A stretch of DNA of 64,000 nt from DASQHW01 sp038238245 (GTDB taxonomy: Bacteria > Actinomycetota > Acidimicrobiia > IMCC26256 > PALSA-610): assembly GCA_038238245.1 (NCBI GenBank), contig JBBRXX010000010.1, positions 62,001-126,000 on the forward strand, written 5' to 3'. Below the pieces are notes generated by a model, which did not search any database, was not told the DNA's origin, and saw only the letters and a list, made by a program, of their open reading frames with translations. Shown one piece after another: positions 1 through 7,062 of the stretch. The translations under genes were made by a program, and so were the position numbers. The first letter of the stretch is position 1; every line of letters begins with the position of its first letter.

Positions 1-554
1 AGCTGACGAAGCCGCGCTCGACCTCGATGAAGGATCACTCGCTGGTTCGCGTCGGTGACGCCGAGGAGCTCGGCGACGTCGCCGGCAGAGAGTCCTTCGA
101 GATCACGCAAGGCCACGACCTGGCGTTGCTGAGCAGGTAAGAGCGGCAGGAGCTCCTGCACCCGGGCGGCGACGTGGTCGGCCAAAAGCCGGTCGTCTAC
201 CTGGTCGGCCCACGGCTCGGGCGGTGACACCCACGCACCCGACCTGTCGAAACGATCCTCCACGACGCCCTCGTCGGGACGGCCCGCGCGTTGTTCGCGG
301 CCTGCTGCCGAACGAGCGCGGTTGAGCAGAATCTGGAACAGCCACGTTGCGAGCGAGGAGCGACCCTCGAATCGCTCGATCCCGCGGAACACAGCCAACC
401 AGACGTCTTGCGTGACCTCCTCGGCCACGGCACGAGTCCCGACTGTTGTCTCGGCCAAGCGAAGCAAGCGCGGCTGGTAGCTACTGATGAGCGCGACGAA
501 CGCCGACTCGTCACCCGCCCGGAGCCGGTCGACCAGTTCGCCTTCGTCGTCCAC
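1..554 (-). CDS. ECF-type RNA polymerase sigma factor (partial, cut by left edge)
   Basis: An extracytoplasmic-function sigma factor, which would recruit RNA polymerase core to a specific promoter set. About 184 residues are visible and the frame runs off the window edge without a stop. Region 2 is seen around residues 35-55 (VAEEVTQDVWLAVF) followed by WLFQILLNRARS. A C-terminal region-4 helix-turn-helix contains LSAGDVAELLGVTDANQRV. The GTG at 554 is chosen as start. An in-frame GTG at 587 is the only alternative before an in-frame TAG at 594-596. Neither start has a clear ribosome-binding site, but a well-supported short ORF lies just upstream in the same frame, so the gene may be translationally coupled to it. 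The regulon and anti-sigma partner are not visible. Confidence 0.85.
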   Translation of the reverse strand, partial: MDDEGELVDRLRAGDESAFVALISSYQPRLLRLAETTVGTRAVAEEVTQDVWLAVFRGIERFEGRSSLATWLFQILLNRARSAAGREQRAGRPDEGVVEDRFDRSGAWVSPPEPWADQVDDRLLADHVAARVQELLPLLPAQQRQVVALRDLEGLSAGDVAELLGVTDANQRVILHRGRARLRQ

Positions 555-593
555 GCGTCGAGACGCTACGACGATTCCCGCGTACACGTACGC

Positions 594-671
594 CTACGCG
601 GAGCCGATGCGATACAGCCTGCGATGCGTCTCCGTCGCCCCCTGCAACACGGCGTTCGTGCCTTGCGCCAT
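594..671 (-). CDS. 25-residue leader ORF before the ECF sigma gene
   Basis: A short ORF starts with ATG at 671, preceded at good spacing by GAGGTGA, the best Shine-Dalgarno sequence in this stretch. It reads MAQGTNAVLQGATETH and ends with TAG at 594-596. It is in the same frame as the downstream sigma factor, whose first possible start (GTG 587) comes 6 nt after the stop. It may be a leader peptide, or the true sigma N-terminus interrupted by a nonsense mutation or a sequencing error. No family is recognised. Confidence 0.35.
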   Translation of the reverse strand: MAQGTNAVLQGATETHRRLYRIGSA

Positions 672-841
672 CGCGTCACCTCGCTTCTCCGAGAACAGTC
701 CCTTCGACATCGGAGGCTGTTACGAAATTGCTCAGCGACTCTCCGTCTCCGGTGCCACCGCCGCAGCCATCGCGGGGGCAGCGGGTGTGGGCGGTCAAAC
801 GGCGGAGGTGATCACGCGTTTGCGTCTCGGTTCCGCCGAAC
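672..841. other. Divergent intergenic region between sigma leader ORF and marR
   Basis: This spacer separates the leftward sigma/leader ORF from the rightward marR gene. It carries the Shine-Dalgarno of the leader ORF at its left end and presumably the divergent promoters. Apart from the palindrome listed separately at 842-855, I see no gene or clear structure in it. Confidence 0.4.
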
Positions 842-855
842 ATGTAGCTCTACAT
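842..855. promoter_or_regulatory. Palindromic operator candidate in front of marR
   Basis: ATGTAG-CT-CTACAT is a perfect 6-bp-arm inverted repeat 20 bp before the marR start codon. A -10-like TATCCT follows at 863-868, which would give a very short or leaderless transcript. MarR proteins commonly bind such palindromes and repress their own gene; the assignment here rests on position and symmetry only. Confidence 0.5.
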
Positions 856-874
856 TCAATGCTATCCTGCATGT

Positions 875-1336
875 ATGACGGGACGTGGCACCCCGGACGC
901 GGTACTCGTCGCCTCTCGTGCGCTCGTCGGCGTCGCCGCTCGATCGTTGGCGGAGACCGAAGACGCCGTCACACTGGTGCAGTACCGCGCGCTCGTTCTG
1001 CTCGCGGCACGCGGGGCGATGAATGTCGGGACGCTCGCAGAGGCACTTGCCGTCCATCAATCGACCGCGACCCGCCTCTGTGACCGGCTGGTGAAGCGAG
1101 GTTTGGTCGAGCGCAGCGCGGCACCGCAGAGCCGCCGAGAAGTGGTCGTGTCGCTCACGCGGGCGGGGCTCACGCTGCTCCGGTCGGTCACGACGAAGCG
1201 GCGAGCCGAGATCGACGAGATCCTCAAGCGCCTCAACGCGAAGCAGCGCGCCGCGGTCACTGACGCGTTCCTGCTGTTCGCCGACGCGGCAGGCGAGGCC
1301 CCCGACGACGCGTGGAAGCTCGGCTGGACCACGTGA
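875..1336 (+). CDS. MarR-family transcriptional regulator
   Basis: A 153-residue winged-helix regulator of MarR size. The recognition region is visible around residues 48-75 (MNVGTLAEALAVHQSTATRL), followed by the wing (VKRGLVERSAAPQSRREVVV), with flanking helices for dimerisation. MarR proteins usually sense small phenolic or oxidative ligands as dimers in the cytoplasm. The ATG at 875 lies directly behind a palindrome and a -10-like hexamer, so leaderless translation is plausible. Its stop codon overlaps the GTG start of the ClC transporter gene, so the two are co-transcribed and the transporter is the obvious target. Confidence 0.88.
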   Translation: MTGRGTPDAVLVASRALVGVAARSLAETEDAVTLVQYRALVLLAARGAMNVGTLAEALAVHQSTATRLCDRLVKRGLVERSAAPQSRREVVVSLTRAGLTLLRSVTTKRRAEIDEILKRLNAKQRAAVTDAFLLFADAAGEAPDDAWKLGWTT

Positions 1337-2583
1337 GCACGGGTTCGGGCGCGCGCGACCTCATCCGGCGATCGCGCGAGGTGTTACTCCTCGCCGCGAT
1401 CGTGGGCGTCGCTACCGGCCTCGGCGTCGCAGGGTTCGACACGATCGTCACGCGCGGGCTCGAACGTCTTGACGACCTGCCGCTGTGGGTCATCGCGCTC
1501 GCCCCGCTCGCGGGCCTCGCAGTCGCGGCACTCGCGCTACGCAGGATCGGCCGCGGCGCCTCGCCCGCCACCGCCGACGAATACCTCGTCGCGTTCCACG
1601 ACCCGGAGCATCGGCTCGGCCTCCGAGCCCTGGCGGCACGGCTGGTCGCCGGCATCGCGACGCTTGCGAGCGGCGCGCCCATGGGACTCGAGGGCCCGTC
1701 GATCTACCTCGGCGCCGCGCTCGGCGACACGATGCACCACCGCTTCCCTCGCCTCTTCGGGGCCCAGACCCGCCGCGTCCTGCTGGTGGCCGGAGCCGCG
1801 GCGGGCGTCGCGGCGATCTTCCGCGCGCCTGCTACCGGCGCGGTATTCGCGCTCGAAGTCCCGTACCAGGACGACCTCGCCCGCAACATGCTCGGACCGG
1901 CGCTCGTGGCGTCGGCGTCGAGCTACCTCGCGTTCGTCGCAGTCCACGGCACTACGCCGGTCCTGAACGTGACCGGCAGCCCCCCTTTCTCGTTCAAGGA
2001 CCTCTCCGCCGCGCTTGCACTCGGCGTGCTCGCGGGCGTCGGCGCGCGCGCGTTCGCCGCCGCGTTGCGCGGGGCCAAACAGATCGCCGCGCGCGTCAGC
2101 CCGTGGGTTCGCGTGCCCGTCGCGGGCACGGTCCTCGCCGGATGCTTCGTCGCCGCGCGTCTCCTGGCCGGCGCCAACCTCACCACCGGCCCCGGCTACG
2201 ACACCATCCGCTGGGCGCTCGACCCGTCGCGCAGCGCGTGGCTGGTCGCGGCCGTCCTCGTACTGCGCTGCGTTGCGACGTCGACCACGGTGGCCGGCGG
2301 CGGTGTGGGTGGCCTCTTCATTCCGCTCGTCGTGGCGGGCGCGCTCGCGGGGCGCGTCGTCGGCGGCGTCGTCAACGCACTCGATACATCGCTGTTCACG
2401 GTCGTGGGCGCGGCGGCGTTCCTCGGCGCGGGCTACCGCGTTCCACTCGCCGCGGTCGTGTTCGTGGCCGAAGCGACCGGCCGGCCGGGATTCGTCGTCC
2501 CCGGATTGCTCGCGGCCGTCGTCGCCGAGCTCGTGATGGGCCGCACCTCGGTCACCACCTACCAGCTTGCGTCCACTGCCTGA
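1333..2583 (+). CDS. ClC-family chloride channel/transporter
   Basis: An integral membrane protein of about 416 residues with roughly ten hydrophobic helices, matching a ClC core without cytoplasmic CBS domains. Two ClC signature stretches are present: GLEGPSIYLGAALGD (the GxEGP selectivity/gating motif) and GGLFIPLVVAGALAGR (the GxFxP-type motif). The gating glutamate is kept. The internal proton-path glutamate of bacterial exchangers seems absent: the sequence reads FALEVPYQDD, where the second acidic residue is replaced by valine. The GTG at 1333 overlaps the marR stop (GTGA); an in-frame GTG at 1312 is the alternative. It probably moves chloride or another anion across the cytoplasmic membrane under MarR control. 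Confidence 0.85.
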   Translation: MSTGSGARDLIRRSREVLLLAAIVGVATGLGVAGFDTIVTRGLERLDDLPLWVIALAPLAGLAVAALALRRIGRGASPATADEYLVAFHDPEHRLGLRALAARLVAGIATLASGAPMGLEGPSIYLGAALGDTMHHRFPRLFGAQTRRVLLVAGAAAGVAAIFRAPATGAVFALEVPYQDDLARNMLGPALVASASSYLAFVAVHGTTPVLNVTGSPPFSFKDLSAALALGVLAGVGARAFAAALRGAKQIAARVSPWVRVPVAGTVLAGCFVAARLLAGANLTTGPGYDTIRWALDPSRSAWLVAAVLVLRCVATSTTVAGGGVGGLFIPLVVAGALAGRVVGGVVNALDTSLFTVVGAAAFLGAGYRVPLAAVVFVAEATGRPGFVVPGLLAAVVAELVMGRTSVTTYQLASTA

Positions 2584-2634
2584 GTCGCCGCGCCTACTCG
2601 AGGATCCGGCCCAGGTCACGGAAGCCGACGGCGA

Positions 2635-2853
2635 TCATGCTCCGAGTGCGTCCTCGACGACCTGGGCGGTGCTGACGAGCAGCTCTTCGCCGCGGAGCGG
2701 CCCGACCAGCTGGAGGCTCGCGGGAACGTGGCTGCCCGGAATCGGCACCGGTTGCGCGGTGCACGGGTTGCCGGCGGCGTTGATGCAGAGGGCAGCACCG
2801 GTCATGTTGCCAACCATGCGGCCCATGAACTCTTCGAGCTTTGCTTGATCCAT
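2635..2853 (-). CDS. 72-residue chimeric mini-protein (methyltransferase-like N-terminus, amidase-like C-terminus)
   Basis: A short gene with a strong ribosome-binding site (GGAGGTG, 6 nt before the ATG). The first 20 or so residues (MDQAKLEEFMGRMVGNM) resemble the extreme N-terminus of actinobacterial SAM-dependent methyltransferases. The rest (AAGNPCTAQPVPIPG, then SLQLVGPLRGEELLVS) resembles the end of amidase-signature enzymes. Neither half contains a catalytic centre. It looks like a relic made by deletion between two unrelated genes that still carries an intact start signal. A second tiny frame (ATG 2638 to 2594) overlaps its stop. No function is proposed. Confidence 0.5.
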   Translation of the reverse strand: MDQAKLEEFMGRMVGNMTGAALCINAAGNPCTAQPVPIPGSHVPASLQLVGPLRGEELLVSTAQVVEDALGA

Positions 2854-3060
2854 TTCGCCACCTCCGGTACAGGTCGTTTGTTGACGGTCCGCCTATCGTC
2901 TTCACGCGTTGCAGCGAACCGCGCGTAACGGGACCCTCTACAACGAGGACTAGCGAGGTGCCAAGCGCAGGCCACATCAGCCTCGAAGCTGAGCGAATCG
3001 ATCGGTACCTTTCGAGAAGGAGTTTGGCGTGTCGGCGTCGCGTACTGGAGGAGTCGAGCG

Positions 3061-5004
3061 GTGACCAACGCTGTGTGGCACAAGGTCGCGGAGGTCGACG
3101 AGCTCCCTGACGGGCGAGTGAAGACGGTCGTCGCCGGCCGCAAGAGTCTGGCGCTCACGCGCTACGGCGGTGCGTACGGCGCGCTCGACAACCACTGCCC
3201 ACACCAGGGCGGGCCGCTGGGCGAGGGTTCGATCGAGAAGGGCTGGCTGCGCTGCCCGTGGCACGGCTACGACTACTCGCCCCTGACAGGAACTCCGCCG
3301 CCCGGCTTCACCGACGCGCCCGCGTGCTTCCCGGTGGAGGTGCGCGCTGACGGCGTGTACGTCGCGCTGCCGCCCGAGCAAGCGCACGCGCGCACCGTCT
3401 CCGACGTCATGGTCGAGACGATGTGCGCGTGGGGCGTCACGCACGTGTTCGGGATGGTCGGGCACTCCAACCTCGGCTTCGCCGACGCGATGCGCAAGGC
3501 CGAGGAGCGCGGCGACCTCACGTTCATCGGTATCCGCCACGAGGGCGCGGCCGCGTTCGCGGCATCGGCCTACGGGAAGCTCACCGGAAAGCTCGCCGCT
3601 TGCTTCGCAATCGCGGGACCGGGCTCCACCAACCTGCTCACCGGGTTGTACGACGCCAAGGTCGACCGCGCGCCGGTGCTCGCGATCTCGGGCCAGGTGC
3701 CGTCGAAGGTGCGGGGCCGGGGAGCCTTCCAGGACCTCGACCTCACGGCCGCGTTCTCCGACGTCGCGGTGAGCACCCAGGCGCTGCACCGCGACTCCGA
3801 CCACGCCGAGCTGATGAGCCTGGCGTGCAAGCACGCACTGGTGCAGCGGGGCGTCGCGCATCTCGTGCTGCCGGACGACGTGCAGACGCTGCCCGCGGGC
3901 GATGCGGCGGCGGGCGCGCCGAGCGGACGGTTGGCCGACACCGCGATCGCGCCCGCGGAAGGCGCGGTCGACCTCGCCGTCGCGCTGATGAGCGGTGCGA
4001 AGCGGCCGGTGATCATTGTTGGTCACGGCGCCCGCACCGGCATCGACGACGTCGTACTGCTGGCCGAGATGCTCAACGCGCCAATTGCGACCACGTTCAA
4101 GGCCAAGGGGATCGTGCCCGACGACTCTCCGCTCGCCTCGGGCGTACTCGGCCGCAGCGGCACCCCGGTCGCGTCCTGGCTGATGAACGAGTCGGACCTG
4201 CTGCTCGTGTTCGGCGCATCGTTCGCGAACCACACCGGGATCGCGTCGTACAAGCCGATCGTGCAGGTCGATACCGAGGCCGACGCACTCGGACGGTTCC
4301 ATCCGGTAACGGTGCCCGTGCTTGGCGACATCGGTGTGACCGCCCGCCGGTTCGCGCGCGACCTGAGCGCGGCGTCGAGACTGAACGCAGTCGACCAGCG
4401 CGACGACGTCGCCGCCCGGCGCTCGATCTGGCAGGAAGAGAAAGCACGCCGCGTGACCGACGCTCGCGGCAAGGGCGTCGCGTCCGCCGCGCTGTTCGCC
4501 GCGCTGTCGCACCACGTTCCTGCCGACGCGGTCATCGCGGTCGACGTCGGAAACAACACCTACTCGTTCGGCCGATACTTCGAGTGCAAGCGGCAGACCG
4601 TGCTGATGTCGGGCTACCTCGGCTCAATCGGCTTCGGCTACCCGGCCGCGATCGGCGCGTGGGCCGGTGCCCCCGAACGGCCGATCGTGGCGGTGACCGG
4701 CGACGGCGGCTTCGGCCAGTACCTCGCCGAACTCAACACCGCCGTGAAGTACGACATCCCGATCACCCATGTGCTCCTCAACAACTCGATGCTCGGCAAG
4801 ATCGCCAAGGAGCAGCGTGCAGCGGAATGGGACGTCTGGCAGACGTCGCTTCACAACCCGAACTTCGCCGAGTACGCGCAGATCTGCGGCGCACACGGCA
4901 CCCGGGTGACGGATGCGAGCCAGCTTGACGACGCGCTCGCGATCGCGTTCGCCCACAAAGGCCCGGCGCTCGTCGAGGTCATGACCGACCCCGACCTCGT
5001 ATAA
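3061..5004 (+). CDS. Rieske [2Fe-2S] domain fused to a thiamine-diphosphate-dependent enzyme
   Basis: A 647-residue fusion. Residues 1-105 are a Rieske ferredoxin domain with ligands C46-x-H48 (CPHQGG) and C65-x2-H68 (CPWHGY). Residues from about 110 to the end form a full ThDP enzyme of the acetolactate synthase/pyruvate oxidase class. They hold the cofactor-activating glutamate (E161 in RHEGAAAFAAS), a central Rossmann-like domain, and a C-terminal PP domain with the Mg/ThDP motif GDGGF (547-551) followed by NN at 574-575. The start GTG follows GGAGGA. ThDP enzymes decarboxylate 2-oxo acids; a fused Rieske centre would allow electron transfer, as in pyruvate oxidases that pass electrons on. 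The substrate is unknown. No partner gene is adjacent. Confidence 0.88.
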   Translation: MTNAVWHKVAEVDELPDGRVKTVVAGRKSLALTRYGGAYGALDNHCPHQGGPLGEGSIEKGWLRCPWHGYDYSPLTGTPPPGFTDAPACFPVEVRADGVYVALPPEQAHARTVSDVMVETMCAWGVTHVFGMVGHSNLGFADAMRKAEERGDLTFIGIRHEGAAAFAASAYGKLTGKLAACFAIAGPGSTNLLTGLYDAKVDRAPVLAISGQVPSKVRGRGAFQDLDLTAAFSDVAVSTQALHRDSDHAELMSLACKHALVQRGVAHLVLPDDVQTLPAGDAAAGAPSGRLADTAIAPAEGAVDLAVALMSGAKRPVIIVGHGARTGIDDVVLLAEMLNAPIATTFKAKGIVPDDSPLASGVLGRSGTPVASWLMNESDLLLVFGASFANHTGIASYKPIVQVDTEADALGRFHPVTVPVLGDIGVTARRFARDLSAASRLNAVDQRDDVAARRSIWQEEKARRVTDARGKGVASAALFAALSHHVPADAVIAVDVGNNTYSFGRYFECKRQTVLMSGYLGSIGFGYPAAIGAWAGAPERPIVAVTGDGGFGQYLAELNTAVKYDIPITHVLLNNSMLGKIAKEQRAAEWDVWQTSLHNPNFAEYAQICGAHGTRVTDASQLDDALAIAFAHKGPALVEVMTDPDLV

Positions 5005-5040
5005 CGATCCCGCCTAGCGCGTGACGAGCCGGAACGCCCC

Positions 5041-5150
5041 TCAGCCGGCGCCGCCTTGCATGACCTTGGCGATGGCCGCTTCGGTCTCTGCGAGAAGGTC
5101 CGTCGGGCTGAACTGGACGAACTCGGTGCCGGCCACCGCGGCCGGTGTGG
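5041..5150 (-). pseudogene. C-terminal remnant of an unidentified gene
   Basis: On the minus strand a frame with protein-like composition ends at the TGA at 5041-5043 (reading AGTEFVQFSPTDLLAETEA, then AIAKVMQGGAG). Upstream of about 5150 the frame becomes arginine-rich nonsense that lies antisense to the HNH remnant. I take it as the last 35 or so codons of a lost gene, convergent with the Rieske-ThDP gene. The family is not recognised. Confidence 0.35.
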
Positions 5151-5558
5151 TACCGACGAGGGCGCGCGGAGCCCGGAGAGTGCTGCCGCGTCATCGGTGG
5201 GAGTCCGATACCGGTACGGGTGGCGCGCGAGTTGGCCCAGGATGCGTTCTTGAAGGTCGTGCTCCACGACGGCGTCGCGATCCATACGGTCGCGCACCTC
5301 GGACGAAGGCGACCGGCGCACCTCAAGACCGCGCTCGAGCTCGGTGCACCGCCCGACTTCGACGGCGTTCACTGCGCCGAGTCCGGCTGCGACCGCACCT
5401 CTCACCTGCAATGGGACCACAAGGATCCGCGCGCGAACGGCGGCGAGACCTCATTCGAGAACATGCAGCCCCTGTGCCTTCCGCACCACGTGGAAAAGAC
5501 TGAACGCGACCGCAAGGCCGGCCTCCTGCAAGGCGATCGACAGGAGCGCGGACCGTAA
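5145..5558 (+). pseudogene. HNH endonuclease remnant (13E12/DUF222-type C-terminus)
   Basis: The frame encodes the C-terminal third of a 13E12-type HNH protein: PIPVRVARELAQDAFLKVVL, then TALELGAPPDFDG, and the HNH core with LQWDHKDPRANGG and CLPHHVEKTERDRKAGLL. The paired cysteines and the H-x-H metal residues of the nuclease are kept. Complete family members are typically 400 residues or more with an N-terminal DUF222 domain; here only about 125 residues remain and an in-frame TGA (5109-5111) lies upstream. These genes are often mobile and multi-copy in Actinobacteria. This copy is most likely dead. Confidence 0.65.
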
Positions 5559-5595
5559 AACCCGCGTGCATCACGGCCCCCGAGCGCAGTGGTTG

Positions 5596-6741
5596 TCAGT
5601 CGAGCAGTGCTTCGAGCTCGGCGGCTGCCGCCGGCGCGCCTCCCTCGTCGCTGCTCGCCTTGGCAAGCGCGCGTGCGGCTTCGCGGTAGGACGCGTCGGA
5701 CAGGACCTGTTCGATGCCGGATGCGATCGCGGCGACGGTCGGCCGCTCGGTCAACGCGATGCCCGCGCCGAGCTGCGCTACGCGCTGCGCGTTGAGTGGT
5801 TGATCACGGCTCAGCGGCGTGCACACGAGAGGAACGCCGAAGGTGAGCGCGCTCGCGACGGTTCCGAGACCCGCGTGCGTGACCATCACGTCGGTCTTGT
5901 CCAACACGAGCGTGTGTGGCACGGCATCGACGATCGTCACGTTCGAAGGCCGCGCAAGGGCGTCGATGTCCGCATGGCCGGCCGTCGTGACGAGCGCCCG
6001 CACCGCGAGGTCGGCGAGCGCGTCGACGATCGCGGCGAGCAGCGCTTCCTGGTGTTGGTACGTGGTGCTGAGGCCGACGAGGACGGCGGGATCGTCGCCT
6101 CGAGGAAAGTCGGCTGACGCAGCAGTCGATCGTCCGCGCGGGACGAGGAAGCCGAAGTGGCGCATCGCGGCCGGGACGTCGGCGACGGGAACATCGAATG
6201 CCGCCGGGACGACCGCGAGCAGACGGTCGTGAGCGGCGAACACCGATGGCCAGTCGTGCGCCGGCGCAAGTCGATAGCTCTTGCGAGTCTGGTTGACGGC
6301 CTGCTCCAAGAATGGCCAGACCTCACCGAACCAGGTGTCGACGAAGGTCTTGTACATGCTGTGGAGGAGCACCGCTGACGGACGACCGAGCTTCTCGGTC
6401 GCGGCGAGCGCACCGCCGAGATTGGCGTCGACGACGACCACGTCGACGGGATGTTGCTTCGCGTAGGTCTCGAGATCGTCGCCCGCGTTCTTGCTCGTGA
6501 GCGCGCGGCCGACAAGGCCGAGTTGGTCTTCGAGTGACGTGTCGCGCCGATAATCCGGAATCTTGGAGAACGCAACGAACGTGCAGCCCGCGGCCTCGGC
6601 GCGCAGACGCACTGATGGCTGACTCAGGATCACCACGTCGTGACCGGCGAGCACCAGCGATTCCGCGAGGGCCAGCATCGGCGGCACCGTGCCTCCGGCG
6701 TCGTGGCAGGTCAGGAGAAAGCGCCTGTTCATCGCGTTCAT
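5596..6741 (-). CDS. GT1-family glycosyltransferase (MGT/UGT-like)
   Basis: A 381-residue GT-B glycosyltransferase. The N-terminus has the acceptor-domain opening typical of the family (FLLTCHDAGGTVPPMLALA), and the C-terminal half carries the nucleotide-sugar-binding region (VTHAGLGTVASALTFGVPLV, then PLSRDQPLNAQRV), where the H and the D/Q pair contact the donor. Such enzymes glycosylate macrolides, phenolics, sterols or carotenoids in the cytoplasm. Two ATG codons lie 9 nt apart at the start (6741 and 6732), without a strong Shine-Dalgarno. It stands alone: the gene to the left is a remnant and the gene to the right is divergent. The acceptor cannot be predicted. Confidence 0.85.
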   Translation of the reverse strand: MNAMNRRFLLTCHDAGGTVPPMLALAESLVLAGHDVVILSQPSVRLRAEAAGCTFVAFSKIPDYRRDTSLEDQLGLVGRALTSKNAGDDLETYAKQHPVDVVVVDANLGGALAATEKLGRPSAVLLHSMYKTFVDTWFGEVWPFLEQAVNQTRKSYRLAPAHDWPSVFAAHDRLLAVVPAAFDVPVADVPAAMRHFGFLVPRGRSTAASADFPRGDDPAVLVGLSTTYQHQEALLAAIVDALADLAVRALVTTAGHADIDALARPSNVTIVDAVPHTLVLDKTDVMVTHAGLGTVASALTFGVPLVCTPLSRDQPLNAQRVAQLGAGIALTERPTVAAIASGIEQVLSDASYREAARALAKASSDEGGAPAAAAELEALLD

Positions 6742-6918
6742 CGCGTCAACGCCTCAGCACGCTCTGTCGATTCGGACGCGCGGGCAGCGTTCGCGCGATC
6801 TCGGTGTGCTCGCACGGTCGTCGCACGTTCGAACTTGGGGGGATGCTTTGACCCCTGAGAGCCGAATCGAGCGGGCGCAGTGCATCGAGCAGCGGTTGAG
6901 CGGACCGCGAGGTGGGCA

Positions 6919-6984
6919 ATGGAAAGGGAAGACTTGCGTCGGGCAAAGGTAATTTATGTATGCACCGCCGAGCACGTCATATGA
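6919..6984 (+). CDS. Possible 21-residue small ORF
   Basis: The ATG at 6919 is preceded by GAGGTGGG at suitable spacing. The product reads MEREDLRRAKVIYVCTAEHV plus one residue and ends at TGA 6982-6984, inside a palindrome. The good ribosome-binding site is the only support; it could be chance. Confidence 0.25.
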   Translation: MEREDLRRAKVIYVCTAEHVI

Positions 6985-7005
6985 CAGGTCACTACGGTTG
7001 GTGAC
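6976..7005. promoter_or_regulatory. Two adjacent inverted repeats
   Basis: GTCATATGAC (6976-6985) is a perfect 10-bp palindrome. It is followed 2 bp later by GTCAC-N8-GTGAC (6988-7005). Both share the half-site GTCA and lie about 60-85 bp ahead of the anchored-protein gene, so they may be two sites for one dimeric regulator. Confidence 0.35.
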
Positions 7006-7062
7006 GCGGTTCCGCGAAGCTCCCACGATCGCAGCTTGGACCACGATCGCTGCCTGGACGGT

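Larger units (their letters stand above)
6742..7062. other. 320-bp divergent intergenic region
   Basis: This region lies between the leftward glycosyltransferase and the rightward anchored protein. It holds a possible 21-residue ORF (6919-6984) and, just after it, the palindrome GTCATATGAC (6976-6985) followed by GTCAC-N8-GTGAC (6988-7005). Otherwise I see no gene. Confidence 0.4.

Noticed and set aside
1537..2619. Long minus-strand ORF opposite the ClC gene
   Set aside because: It is arginine/alanine-rich, has no protein-family pattern, and lies antisense to a clear transporter gene. High-GC DNA produces such frames by chance.
2977..4515. 512-residue minus-strand ORF opposite the Rieske-ThDP gene
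   Set aside because: The product is Arg/Val/Asp-rich with no domain signs, and the plus strand encodes two complete domains with all ligands.
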